From assembly GCF_020497125.1 (NCBI RefSeq), contig NC_059072.1:75833697-75897696 (forward strand): DNA of 64,000 bases, in the 5' to 3' direction. How positions within the stretch are numbered: position 1 is the first letter of the stretch; each line of letters begins with the position of its first letter. The stretch comes from Mauremys mutica (Eukaryota > Chordata > Testudines > Geoemydidae). The position numbers and the translations under genes were made by a program. Below, in pieces: positions 36,443 through 48,551 of this stretch. A model generated the notes under the pieces. It saw only the letters and a list, made by a program, of their open reading frames with translations. It had not been told where the DNA came from and did no database searches.

Positions 36443-37900
36443 GTGAGTTTCTGATAGATAGGTTTCCTTGCATTTTCCAGGTTTGCTGTTAATCTCTCTG
36501 AGTGATTAAAGATTTAAAAACTGCTACTGGCAAAATACCTCTGTTCAAGCAAAAGAAACTAACCTACCATGTAGAACTTCATCTCCATTTCAATCTGTTA
36601 ATCACAGCAACGAGAGAGGGGGGTATTTTCAGATTTTTGCATAATTTTCCTTCTGGGAGGGAAATTTCCAAATTGCTGTGTCTCTGTTTGGAAAGGAGGA
36701 AGGTGAATATCTCTATATGTAAAAAGGTTTCATAGACATGTTTGTTATTGTTAACAGCACTGACCTAGCTCTGCTTGCTGCCTCTGGGTGGGCAACTAAA
36801 GATTGTCTTAAGTGTGTACCAGGGCAGAACAGCTAGGATTCTGCTTCTTAGTAAGTAGTTATAGGCTGTACATCTGCCTTCCCTCTAGCTTCCTTGTGGC
36901 TTGAAACAGACAAGTATTTTAAAAGGCTTTGACAGGTTTGGCTATACCTTTTTAATACTAAGCCAATCATGTGTTTAAGTGATGCAAAGCACACAGTTAA
37001 TTTGAGGGTGATGGTATCATATCTTTAGATAGATTGTTTTTTCTAGATTTACAAAAAAATATTTCCAGATGTGATTGGTCCCAAGGAACCAAAAATATTT
37101 AACTTTATGAGCTGCCTCTTATTCTAGTTTAAAACTGATAATAGAAAAGTCAGAAAATATGAGTTATGTAATCCCCGTTGGAAAATATAGGGAGGGGAAA
37201 TAAATGTAATCTTAGTTGGGGAGCATGGTGGGGAACCACAGCCATACGGTACATATATTTTTATATTGTTTTCATTTCCTCTTCTGGCTCCACTGGGTTT
37301 AAGAAAACAACCACAGGGATGGTGCACAAAAATGGTAATAATAAAAATAGAAGGTATACCAGCCATAACTTTATTTGTTTGTGTACTTCACTGTGTGGTT
37401 TCTAAATCTCAGTTGGTGACATTTTATATTTGATTGGTTCAAATGTAGTGTATAATTTTGTATTTTGAATCCCATGTTTAATTCCTGGATGTTGTTGGAA
37501 TGCATTCCATTAGTCTGCAATAATGAGGCAGCTGTTGCATTGTATTTTGTAGCAGTTAATATGGTGGCCCACACTTTTAGAGTGTCTTTAATCTACCTCC
37601 CAAATACATTTGTGCCTATGCAGATTAATTTGTATATGCCTGTCTGGTTTGTGCCCACGAATTCAGATGTGGTGATCACAGAAATCTGTGGTTGCAAAGT
37701 CAAGGGCAGCTGTCAGAAACCTAACTCTGCAATCAACTTGATTCTGTATGTTTCACGACAGTTCCAGACTTCTGTTTTTCATGACTTCATGATATTTTCC
37801 ATGTTTTCCCACATTATTCATTGATTTAGTGTCCCTGCTACACTTGTGCAGTTAAAATGCATAGAATTTCTGAAGCCCCTGTAATCCAAAAGCTGTATGA
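36443..37900. other. Intron downstream of TMTC2 exon B
   Basis: AT-rich sequence. A 119-codon open frame at 37465-37824 has no stop but shows no domain, codon bias or splice context I recognise. Confidence 0.4.
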
Positions 37901-37908
37901 GGTTACTT

Positions 37909-38110
37909 CAGGGATCGGCAACCTTTGGCACGCGGCCCTCCAGGCTCCCTGGCAGGCCAGGCCGGTTTGCTTACCTGCAGTGTCCGCAGGTTCAGCCGAT
38001 CGCGGCTCCCACTGGCCGCGATTTGTCGCTCCAGGCCAATGGGGGCTGCGGGAAGCGGTGCGGGTTGAGGGATGTTCTGGCCGCCGCTTGCCAAAGGTTG
38101 CCGATCCCTG
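37909..38110. mobile_element. Non-autonomous hAT-like element, family B, copy 2
   Basis: The 202-bp element begins CAGGGATCGGCAACCTTTGG and ends CCAAAGGTTGCCGATCCCTG. These ends are exact inverted repeats over 20 bp. The perfect 8-bp target duplication GGTTACTT lies at 37901-37908 and 38111-38118. Its body shares AGGCCAATGGGGGCTGC with copy 1 and is an internally deleted relative of it. Confidence 0.95.
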
Positions 38111-38118
38111 GGTTACTT

Positions 38119-39039
38119 TGTTCTTCCACAGATTCATGATGCATTGATTTCTGGATTGCTATGTTACAATGCTAAAATTATAAATCCTGGTGTGTTAAAT
38201 TTCATAATTTAAGGCGATCCATTGACAGGGTCTTTTGTTTTTACAGCAAAATAAAAAAGAAAGCATAGTTTCTTAAGGCAGCTAAAGGACAAATCATGCC
38301 CCCCATCTCTGCAAGTGTGAGGGCACCTCTTGCAGTGGAAATGTAATTTTGCCATGAAAACAGGAGGAGGGGAGCAAGGGTCAGAATTTGGAGAACACTA
38401 GGAATATTTTTTGTTTGAGTGGGACTGCTTTCATGCAGAGGATCTGGAGACAGCAGAGGAACTTGAGGGTCCACTGCTACAAAGCATGAGGTCTCCATAG
38501 TGAGCTTTATTGATTATGAATCAAATTCTTCTCTTGGAAATACCAGCATAAATCTTGAATAACTTATTGACTCCAATAGCATTAATCCATATTTACATCA
38601 AAGTAACCAAGAGCAGATGATGGCCCTATGTCAAAGTTCTGTCCCTGCAGGCACTAAACTCATTATCAAACATGAAAAAGATTCTCTGGGCTATTCTTTT
38701 CTTTGCTTGTTCCAAAGTCCTGATCAGGAATCTGGAAGTATATGTCTAGGGACAATGCAATTATTAATCATGAACCTCTAGTGGACACTTACTCTGTGTG
38801 TTTTGTCTCTACACATCATGAATTTGGTTTAGCAACTTGTCATAGGTACACTTCATATCCCGTAAGTCACATGCTAAATCATAAGGAAATATATCTATAC
38901 TCCTTCTCATGTAAACCTTAAACATGACGACACTCTGGAAAAAAAGAATAGCAGAGTTGGCACCATCCCTAGAAAATGCACACCTCACTGAGAAGCCAAA
39001 TTGGAAGGGTGGCCATTGGGGACTCAAAAGCCTGTATGT
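38119..39039. other. Intron, no recognised gene
   Basis: No exon is visible. A weakly symmetrical stretch near 38540-38600 resembles the short palindromic relics elsewhere in the window. The last ~100 bp may belong to the DIRS element that follows. Confidence 0.35.
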
Positions 39040-39174
39040 TAATGGAGCAGCACTGTATTGTGGAAGCCAGGACCACGACAGACTTCATCACCCAGACCTG
39101 CAGTCCCTTCACCTCACAGCATGGCTACTGCGTGGTTAAGCCAGTCCGAGTTATGTTGCTCTGCCTCGGTACAG

Positions 39175-40180
39175 CAAGTACTCCTGGGTAGTAGGAAACC
39201 TTCCACTCAATTAACATATCTGGCCAAGTGGAAGCGTTTCTCTTGCTGGTGCAAAAAGCATAGTGTTACTCCCACCGAGGTCTCGATCCCTACCATCTTG
39301 GACTACCTCTGGTCTCTCAAAAAGCAGGGCCTAGTGGTATCTTCATTGAGGGTGCACTTGGCGGCCATCTCTACCTTCCACCCACGGGAGAGTGGCCGCT
39401 CCATATTCTTGCACCCTATGGTTTCTAGGTTCCTCATGGGCTTGGAGCGCTTATACCCCCAGGTACGCCGCCCCACCAACCTGGGACCTCAACCTGGTTC
39501 TAACCAGACTTATGACTGCCCCATTCGAGCCACTAGCAACCTGCTCACTGCTATACCTGTCCTGGAAGACAGCTTTCCTCGTAGCCATTACATCGGCCAG
39601 ACAAGTCTCTGAGCTTCGGGTTCTCACGGTGGACCCACCGTATACTGTGTTTCACAAGGACAAGGTGCAGTTGTGACCACATCCGGCCTTCCTCCCTAAA
39701 GTGTTATTGACCTTTCATATCAACCAGGATATCTTCCTTCCGGTCTTCTTCCCAAAGCCACACTCATCACGATGGGAGCAACAATTGCACTCCCTGGACG
39801 TCCGTAGAGCGCTCGCATTTTATATCGAGCGGACAAAGCCCTTTCGTAAAATGCCCCAACTCTTCGTCGTGGTGGCAGACCGAATGAAGGGCCTACCTGT
39901 CTCCTCCCAGAGGATTTCATCTTGGGTGACGTCGTGCGTCCGTACCTGCTATGATTTGGCTCATGTTCCATCGAGCCACCTCACCGCACATTCTACCAGG
40001 CTCAGGCTTCATCTGCTGCCTTCCTGGCTCATGTACCCATCCAGGAGATATGTCGTGCAGCTACCTGGTCCTCGGTCCACACCTTTGCCTCACATTACGC
40101 ACTGGTTCAACAGCCCAGAGATGATGCAGCCTTTGGCTCAGCAGTTTTGCATTCTGCAACATCTCACTTTTGCATTCTGC
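39175..40180 (+). pseudogene. DIRS tyrosine recombinase, frameshifted
   Basis: Catalyses site-specific integration of the DIRS circular cDNA. The N-terminal SAM-like domain reads STQLTYLAKWKRFSCWCKKH, TILDYLWSLKKQGLV and LRVHLAAISTFHP. A frame change near 39480-39500 leads to ATCSLLYLSWKTAFLVAITS and the Arg-containing SELRVLTVDPP block. An in-frame TGA near 39675 (likely a CpG-derived change) separates it from FLPVFFPKPHSS and LDVRRALAFYIERTKPFR. The HSTR box (39989-40000) is followed by a 1-bp deletion. The restored frame reads SAAFLAHVPIQEICRAATWS and FASHYAL, whose tyrosine codon is at 40096-40098. Several lesions make it inactive. Confidence 0.87.
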
Positions 40181-40262
40181 AACATCTGCAACCGACCCCA
40201 CCGCCTAGATAAGGCTTGGGAATCACCTAATTGGAACTGATATGAGCAAGCACTCGAAGAAG

Positions 40263-40571
40263 AAAAGACGGTTACTCATCTTTGTAACTGTTGTTCTTCG
40301 AGATGTGTTGCTCATATCCATTCCAAACCCGCCCTCCTTCCCCTCTGTCGGAGTAGCCAGCAAGAAGAAACTGAAGGGCCGTTGGGTCGGCAGGGGTATA
40401 TATTCGGCGCTATGGCGGCCACTCTAGGGGGCGACCCAGCCAACCCACCGAGTGTTGCTAGGGTAAAAATCTTCCGACGAACGTGCATGTGGCGCGCACA
40501 CACCTAATTGGAATGGATATGAGCAACACATCTCGAAGAACAACAGTTACAAAGGTGAGTAACCGTCTTTT
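40263..40571. repeat. 64-bp inverted repeat pair at the DIRS 3' end
   Basis: The left arm (40263-40326) starts AAAAGACGGTTACTCATC. The right arm (40508-40571) is its reverse complement with a single mismatch over 64 bp. The 181-bp spacer includes TGGGTCGGCAGGGGTATATA and GGCGCTATGG. A partial direct copy of the right arm's start (CACCTAATTGGAACTGATAT-like) also lies at about 40226-40262. The low divergence of the arms contrasts with the damaged recombinase gene. Confidence 0.9.
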
Positions 40572-43500
40572 ACTTCTAGTTATGGCCCTGAACAGTTAGT
40601 GGTGCAGAATGTGAATCAATGAGGGAAGTACCTTAAATGGCACATAAGACATTTAGGAATGTGTGATGAGTTACGCAATGGCTTCATGGGTAGTGTCACC
40701 ATGGCACATTTGGCTGGACAACCCTCTGGTACCTTGATTTTGCAGTTCCAGATTACTGGCTTGTTACTAGGTGTTTCAATGTTTTGAACAGTGTTTCCCA
40801 ACCTGAGGGCACCAGACTAGTTCAGGGAGGAGTAAAGGAGCGGATCAGTGTGAGTGGGCTGCAGATCCCTGTCTCCTACACACATTCTGCAAATGTGTTG
40901 CCATGTCATTAGGTACAGCAGCAGGTGGCTCACTGAAAGCCATCCACCTTCCCTCCCCATCATAGTGCCTCTATTGTAGCTCGTTATAGGAGCAGCTCAC
41001 CAGTACAGTACCAAGCTGAAAACTCAGGCTGCCACCCAGTCTAGGCTTCTCTTCTCCTGTGACATTCAGCTGAACTTTGGGTGAAACCAGTGGATGTCTA
41101 CTGGATGGAACCAGCGTAGCTCTTAGTGAGGTAGGCAGAGTAGAGCTACCAGCGAGGCTAGAGGGGAGAATGACTCAAGAGGCAGCAAAAAACTTGTAAA
41201 AGAGGAAAAGAGAGTATGTCCATGTGACAAGAAGAGCATCATGACAGAAAGAGGAAAAAGAGAGAGTGCCAAAACCGAGTGAGCACATGGTGTTTAGGGG
41301 AGTACATCAACTAATCCATTCCAAGTGAAAGCTCGAATGCATTTTTTTTGGAGGGTCATTGACTTAGCTGTTGGCCCTTGACATACAGCTAGGAATGGAG
41401 TTGGTTTCGTGATATTATGTTATGTATTTGTGATAAAATAGGAGGGAACTTGTTGCTATTCATGTATGAAATGTGTGCTTTTTTATTTTATAGGGGGAGA
41501 TTTTCAAAGGAACAAAGGAGTTTGTACCCAGTGAAAAGTATTGGGCCACCTAAATCCCATTTGCATCTTTGAAAATCTCCCCATGATGTCTGAAGACTTG
41601 GTTAGATGGCAAGTAAGTAGTCAGTCAGTGTTAGCTGGCTTAGAGAGGCCCTCTAACATCTAGACTGCTGAAAGCTTACCTTAAAACGCGAGAGTGCTGA
41701 AATACTGAAGGACTGCAAAGATTAAAAACACTAAGCCAGAAGATGGTCCCCACTCCAGCCGCTTTACCGCCATAAATGAGCCACAGTTGGATAGGGGGGA
41801 AATTTTCCCATTGTAGGTAAAGCAGCTCTATGCTGGCCCCTTCATAAGTTCCCAGCACAGGGGTGTTTGTAGGCCAGAGACATGAGGGGATGTGGTGGTC
41901 ACAGTGCAAATCACTATGGGGTTATGGGCTTCAGAGCAGTCTCCTGCAGTACTCTGTCTTACACCAGGGGTTGTTTCAGCCCTTCAGTAACTCAGAATCT
42001 CAGCAATGCAAAAGTGGCATAAAGCTGTATTTCTGTCTCCCTGACTCTGACCCACACGTTCTGTGCTGCATCTCTTAGGAAACATAGCAAAGAATCTAGC
42101 CCATTGTGTTAAGGAAGTAGAGAATCAGCTGTACATTCAGGATGTCAGAATGATAAGCTTTAATGATAAACTGACGGGGAAGAGCCAGAAACACCAAACT
42201 TTGAAACTCTTCAACATTCATGGTCATTAACCTAGCTTGTTTGGAAATAGGCTGCTTCATTCAAGTGATCACTTCTAAAGGAACTTTGGATTGAGTAGTT
42301 ATTATAGTGGTCAGGAATTATCTTGTTTTATATTGTAGGATTGCATTAGACACAAGAGCATCAAAAAGGACTTGACTACTTATGCTTAAAGATGCACACA
42401 TTTCTTTGTGCCCTAAATGTACCACTGTTCTACTTAAATACTGATTCACATTCACAGCTTCCAAAAAGATTCCAAACAAGATTTAAATTAGAATGTTCCT
42501 TAATTTCTCCTGTTAAGTTTCAATTTGGGAGTGACACATATTCAATTTGTCCAGTGACACATACTACACCAAGAGACTGAAGCTCTTCTTAAATCATAGT
42601 TACTGGACACAATTCAGGGGCAGAGAGATTGGAAACCTAATGAGACCATTATGCTGTCATTTACACACATCTCTCTAGAATTATTGTTTTATGTTTAGGA
42701 ACTCAGAAAAAACATGTTCCTTAAACTATATTTATTAGTTAATTGTATTATAGTAGTAACTAGAGACCACAATCAGAGATCAGGACTCCATTATGCTAGA
42801 AAGAGTACACACAAAGAAAAGACAGATTCTGCCCATAAGAGCTTACATATTGTATGAAAGTTTGTTATTTGAATATGACAGAGAAATGTGTGTTATATTT
42901 TTATAACAAGACCGCCATTTCTGCCATATGTAGTCTTTGTAGAGGTTTCTTTGTGAAATTCTGAGAACTTCTTTCCCCGATAAAGAGATTCCAGGGTGTG
43001 GAACAGGAAAGTTGGCAGGGGCTGTGCTGATGCGCATATTGCATCTGTCTAGCTCTGACCACAACTCATTGGAGAATTTAATTTCCCAGTATACATCACT
43101 ATGTAGCATCTGGTGTTCCCAGTGGAGCAGATCCATGTGTTTGTTTTGTTTCTCACTCTGTATATACTGCATTCAGCTAATCCTGAAGTCAGATATAAGT
43201 AATTCACAAGAATTATACACTGTAAAGTCAATTTAATGTTTTACTGACAAACATAAAAACTGACCTTCCTAGGAACTTGGTGATTTCTCCTCCCACCCCC
43301 TAAATAGGTCATAGCATTTTGTTAACAGCTTATAGTTGATATGTCTCCTGGTTTGTATTTAATAGAATTCTAACTTTTAATTGCATTTCACTGATGGAAG
43401 TCCCTTAGTATGAGAATTTAAGGTTGGAAATTTTTGGCCAAAATGTTCCTGTAATTCCACTGCTGCCCCATGCTACAGACAAATGTATTTAAAAATGTAA

Positions 43501-45199
43501 GCTGTGGGAGTTCCTATCCAGTTTCATCCTTGGACTCAAAACTGAGGATATATTGCAGCTGTTACCTTTGGAGAAATGATGGATACAAAGTGGTTTCAGA
43601 GAGAGGCTAGAATTTAGAAGTTAAGTAACAAATATAGCAAGTTAACTATCCCATGTAGGAGACAGCGAGCAGGAAAAAAATGAGGATTAATGCGGAAAAT
43701 AATAGAGTAACAGTGGATTTGTAAATTGATAGGGATAGGGAAGTTAAATAACAGTTTAGAAGTTTGTTGCTTTAAGTTCAGAAGTGAAAGATAGGGAACA
43801 AAAGATGTCAGAAATCTAGTACATATCCAAAGATCGCTATTCATCTGTTCTACATCTATCTAAAGAGCCATAACTTTTAGTTACACGCAACTAACCAGAC
43901 TGAACTATGATCTTTAAAAAAATGTGAAAGTGGAACGTCACAGAGAAATTCAATTACAAATTACCTAATTAGGTTAAAGTATAATTAATCTAATGAGAAT
44001 AATCCATTTTTATTATAAAAAGGGAATAGTTAAGTGATTTAGAGTTATTAGAGCCCATGTATTATTCAAAAGAAGCTAAATGAAAAGGTCTCAATAGTAA
44101 TTAATAAGACAGTTAGTTTGAACATCTTGTTGGTTCCGGGCCTCTCCCATTCCAATTAAGTAATTGCCAGTGTGAGGGAGGTGGGGTTTCTGTGCACATG
44201 CCTACCCTACTGCCTCACTTCCCTCAGCACTTCTCCTACTCGTACCCCACCCAAAACAGACCACAAGGGATGCTTCAAAAAACTAAGAGTTTAAACCTGG
44301 CAGAATCCTTTCTTAAGGATTGACAAAAACATAACCTTGACTTAATTGTCTTTTTACATCAATAGGTTATGAAGGAAGAAGTGAAGCCAGGAAAGGGAGG
44401 TATTTCTGACATTACAGTACCAACGGATTTTAATTGGAATCCTCTTCTGCCTTCCCCTGAATTTAGGCTCTATATAGTGTTGGGAAATCTGTATTCCTGC
44501 TGTGTGGTCAATTGGCCAGGTTATCTCGGGGGTACCGGCAAGTGATGAGAAGGGGCAATAAGAGGGTTTTTAAGGCAGTGAAATCTGGGATCATGACGCT
44601 GCAGCACCCACAGGCTTGAAGAAATCCTTCACTGACTTTCATTTTTGAATGGCCTGATGTTGGCAGTAGGAATACAGTCATGTTGAGAAAAACAAATGAG
44701 AGAGGGGAAGATAGCCCACAGAGACAGAATCTACAATAGTCCTTTAAGCAAACAGATAGGAGAGCAGTTTAAATGTTAAGTAGGATTCAGGGGAAATAAG
44801 GGGCGGCAGAGCAGATTGGAGCATTACCACCATCTCGGGTATTCAGCATAAGCTCTGTTGGCTACCTCTGATACTTCCAGTATGTTCAGCCCAAAACTGG
44901 CTTAGAAGGCCTTGAAAGCAAAATCCTCAAGCAAACAGGAGTCATGCCATCTGGGTATCTACATGCTGAGCTGGTGTTTCTCGCTTTGGCACATGTCACA
45001 CATAGCCTGTGAATCTGTTTAGAAACTGGCAGATCAAACAGCTGTGTAAATTTACTTATGTCAACCAGTCGTGTTGCAGAACCGCACCACCTAAGGAATG
45101 TTTGACATAGACTCTGGAACAAGGACTTTCCTCTCATTGCCCCCAGAAAGTTCTACTCAAAACATCCATTGGTAGGACTCCATTTATATCCTGTGACAT
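40572..45199. other. Long intronic stretch without recognised gene
   Basis: About 4.6 kb of intron. Apart from the 89-bp palindromic MITE at 41494-41582, no gene or family was assigned. The 44880-45199 end may belong to the decayed DIRS relic that follows. Confidence 0.4.
41494..41582. mobile_element. Tiny palindromic MITE
   Basis: The 89-bp sequence has perfect 16-bp inverted ends, GGGGAGATTTTCAAAG at 41494-41509 and CTTTGAAAATCTCCCC at 41567-41582. This short element is widespread in reptile sequence as I recall it. The target duplication is unclear. Confidence 0.7.
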
Positions 45200-46560
45200 C
45201 TGCTCTTAACTGCTGGCAGTGGATGACTGACATTTCTGGTGGTTCCAGTCTTAATGCTGCTGATGCCAATCAGCCATATTCTGTTCCAAGGGCCCAACAG
45301 GGCAGTGACTGCTGCTCTCCTTCCATCCTGTTGTTTTGGATGAACCGACGTAACACATGCTGGATTAGGCCAGCCAAAGTTTGATCCCAACAAAGATTCC
45401 TCTTGGAACGCTAAGTTCTGTGAATATACCAAAAAAGACAATTTCAACTGGCACACCAATGTTGCATATGTTGAAATAATTGAGATTGTTACTAGCCATA
45501 GATTTAATGCAATCAGATTTGATGCTTGATTCTACAACCTTGTAGAATGCCATTTTTACCATAGTGTTCTGTGCCACAGTCGGGGGAAAAAACCATTCCT
45601 TTGAGGAGGCTGTGGGGGAATAGTATCCAGACACTGATGGTCAGGAAGACTCTTCTGATACCCAACGTATTTCCACAGAGAAAGAAGAAGAAAATGCCAG
45701 TGACTTCGTTCTCTAGAGGATCTGATTTTTCCCTCTTATGCAAGGGACAGATAAGGGAGATTCACTTAACTTACAGACAGCCAAGAACACCCAGTCAGGT
45801 ATGTGAGAACCAGAAATGCAGCTACCATGTGAAAAAGGTAGCCAATCAAATCCATACTGAAGCAATTCAGAGTGATTCCTCTTGAATATACACTCTGGAT
45901 ATGGCAGATGACTACATGTATGCACATCCCAACCACTGGATGTATCATAGATTCTGATAGGGTACCAATTCAGAGATTAATCTTTTGGGTTGGTGTCAAC
46001 ACTGTTGCTCTGAAAAATTCTTGGCAGTTGTAGGGGTATATTTACACAGAGTGGATGGGGTGCATTCTTTTCTCTAGCTGAATGATTAGCTGATCAAGGA
46101 CTTTGACAGAGATCCAGAATTTGTTTTTTCAATCTAAGGGTACTAAAGTCATTTGGTTTTAACCTAAACAACCTAAAGTCTTCTAGTTCATTCCACAAAC
46201 AACTGGAGTACACACCTTGCTTCAAAGCTTTACGTCTCAAAGATAGATTCTAAGACATTTTCTGTCTGCCAGAGAGGATTTGCCAGAAGAAGCAGGTTTC
46301 AGCAAGGCTGTAGATGTTGGAACTGATGGCTCTGACAGTATTTTTGGTGTCTGTCTGCTTCCACAGTGTCAAAGGACACTTGAAGTCTCAGTGGTTACAA
46401 ACCATACAAAGACACTGCCATTGCACCTGATTGAGAGATGACCTGCAAGAACTATTGGATTTTTGGCAGTCCAGTGACAATCAGAAATTGGTAAATGACT
46501 TCTGATCCAAATTGTAGTCACCATAATGCATCCATGCAGAGGTGCTTTTACATTTAAGGC
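45200..46560 (+). pseudogene. Heavily decayed DIRS-like reverse transcriptase/RNase H relic
   Basis: Read across frames on the + strand, the conserved reverse transcriptase blocks appear in order. TLDMADDYMYAHPNHWMYHR (about 45889-45950) matches the catalytic LDL.DAY block. YQF...SFGLVSTLLL (45963-46010) matches LPFGLSTAP. FLAVVGVYLHRVDGVHSFL leads into a YLDDWLIK-like block at 46075-46098, now stop-L-N-D-stop-L-I-K. SHLVLT follows, then LELMALTVFLVSVCFHSVKG (about 46320-46375) and ELLDFWQSSDNQKL (about 46450-46490), which match the DIRS RNase H entry. Two of the catalytic-box residues have become stops and one Asp has become Asn. The part before 45880 is acidic and coding-like but not assigned. 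It is much older than the other DIRS pieces. Confidence 0.68.
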
Positions 46561-46940
46561 AAGTGGTAATCCAGGAACAGTAACTGTACATATATGTTTT
46601 TGGAAGGATTGAAATCGTTATGGATTAAGAGGTGTCATAAAACTGGTATCCCAAAAGTTGATTTTAATTCAAATAAACAATCAGGCTACCAAAATTGACA
46701 TAGTTGGTGAGAGCCAGTCATGACATCTGCAGAAGGAAATCCATGAAAACATGAGACTGGGTAGTGCCCCATAAATCATGACTAGTGGCCAGCAACCTAT
46801 CAGGGGTGAAAACCCTGATAATAAATTTAGACAAATACAAGTAGTTCCTGGATCAGGAGCTAGTGGATCAAATCTTCTTTGAAATCAGGACATCTCCCCA
46901 TGACCTGTTAGCTATTCAGCCATTCTGCCAACATTCATAA
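46561..46940. other. Intron between DIRS relic and CR1 fragment
   Basis: Nothing recognised. The first part might be the unalignable continuation of the DIRS relic. Confidence 0.35.
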
Positions 46941-47245
46941 GAATGGCCATCCTGGATCAGACCTATGTTCCATCTGCCCCAGTATCCTGTCTTCTGACAG
47001 TGACCAGTGCCAGATGCTTCAGAGGAAATGAACAGAACAGGGTAATTTATTGCATGATTCATTCCCTGTCATCCAGTCCCAGCATCTGGAGGTCAGAGGT
47101 TTAGGAACACACAGATAATGGGGTTGCTAATAGCAATTGATGGACCTATCCTCCATGAACTTACTAATTCTTTTTTGAACCCAGTTAGTTTTGGCCTTCA
47201 CAACATCCCTTAGCAATGAGTTCCACAGATACCACACTAGTCTTC
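46941..47245 (-). mobile_element. CR1 LINE 3' fragment
   Basis: On the + strand it reads AAGAATGGCCATCCTGGATC, CCAGTATCCTGTCTTCTGAC, TTGATGGACCTATCCTCCAT and GAACTTACTAATTC. This is the reverse complement of a very common turtle CR1 3' end, whose sense strand reads GGATAGGTCCATCAA... and ends near CCAGGATGGCCATTCTT. The 5' side fades out near 47245, close to the LTR insertion. Confidence 0.85.
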
Positions 47246-47265
47246 TTGTACTGACAAGGCCCTTC

Positions 47266-47728
47266 TATTACCAGAGCTGACACTCCTCCCTGACTACAAA
47301 GCCTGCACTGCCATGCTCAGTCTTTTCAAAGAGGTTTATTCCTTTAAACAGAGGCTATCAAATAAACAGAAAATAGTATTAACTCTGTCCTTGGCCCAGG
47401 CTTCAGGATCACCCCTCCCAGGAGTGTCTGGCATTCCAGCTCCTGGCAGCTTCCTAGCCTCAGCCAGCTCCATTCCTCTCGTGGAGCAACTTCCCTATGC
47501 CACTGGCCCCTTGCTCCAGGGACCCAGTACAGGAGCTAGCTCCACTCCAGTGTGACTTTTCCTCCCCAAGGCTCAGCCTCTCTGTCCTTCCTCCCTCAGC
47601 TGCCGACTAGCAGCCCTTTATAGGCACATGGGTAGGCCAGCTCTCTTTAATTAGGTGGATTGGGCTCACCTGCTCTGGCCCAGGGTAGCTCGGTTTAGTT
47701 ATCCTCAGGGACCAGGTACCCTGTGACA
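47266..47728 (-). mobile_element. Probable solo LTR
   Basis: Read on the minus strand, the element starts TGTCACAGGGTACC at 47728. It has a TATAAA box at 47623-47618, an AATAAA polyadenylation signal at 47340-47335, and ends CTGGTAATA at 47266. The 5-bp repeat CCTTC lies on both sides (47261-47265 and 47729-47733). The order promoter, then polyadenylation signal, within about 460 bp is that of a long terminal repeat. No internal retroelement genes are adjacent, so it is solo. Superfamily (Gypsy or endogenous retrovirus) is undetermined. Confidence 0.6.
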
Positions 47729-47734
47729 CCTTCT

Positions 47735-48551
47735 CTATAAGCTTGATGTGAAAAACTCTATAGCCAAAGTTTTTATGTAGTACAGATACACCCCTAGAAA
47801 GTCATCCCAGCTGTTTATTTTGATTCCAATTTAATGGATCAGGCAGTTTTCAAGAGAACCATAGTCAATATTTTCAGACTTGTGCATATCAAGATAGGAA
47901 CTGCATTCATATTTAGGCACATGAATACAACTGGCTTGATTTGCAGAGAGTCTAAGCACACCACAGCTTTCATTAACTTCAAACTCCAACATGCACATCC
48001 AGATCTTGATTTTGACAGGAGATTGAAAAGCTGGCCTGCAAAGTTATGTTAAAAGCTCATTCAGTCAGATAAATGTCTGCTTCCACAGCTAGCCTCTGAT
48101 TAGCTGTCTTCTATTAAGGAGACATTTGTAGGGCAATTCTAGGTTGTTCTCATACCTTTTACAGACATGGTTTGCACTTGGCCTTGTGGCAAGAATTTGG
48201 GTTTAAAGTGTGTTACGGCCCTGTTTCTAGGCAAGGAGTGTTGCAACTCCTCCCACCCCTAGCCATTTAGTTTTACTTTTCAGGCTGGTTTTAATATTTG
48301 TCTTAAAAGATAACTTAGTTCCTAAAGAAAATAATATTGTAGGGAAAAGGTATGTTTATGGTAAATGGATGGTCCCACGGTTTTGTTTGTAGGGTATTGT
48401 GGTGAAATCTTGCTTGTGCTTGGCTGACTTTGTGAAATAATTGTCATAGTTTCAAGTTAACTTTTAAGAGGCTTAATACTAAGTATGGAGAATGGAATTC
48501 TACTGATGAGAAAAAGATCCATTAAAGATCCAAAACATAGCTTATGATTAA
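47735..48551. other. Intron, nothing recognised
   Basis: AT-rich intron with no assigned feature. Confidence 0.35.

Larger units (their letters stand above)
39040..40571 (+). mobile_element. DIRS retrotransposon 3' part: tyrosine recombinase and terminal inverted repeats
   Basis: 5'-truncated DIRS element on the + strand. It starts in the ribonuclease H-recombinase connector (SPFTSQHGYCVV and LHLTAWLL blocks), continues through a broken tyrosine recombinase gene (39190-40180) and ends with a pair of inverted repeats (40263-40326 and 40508-40571). DIRS elements integrate with a tyrosine recombinase rather than a DDE integrase and carry inverted or split repeats, which fits. No gag or reverse transcriptase is present at this site. 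Confidence 0.88.

Noticed and set aside
37465..37824. 119-codon + strand open frame
   Set aside because: Hydrophobic, AT-driven composition, no domain, no splice context and no neighbours to support a gene.
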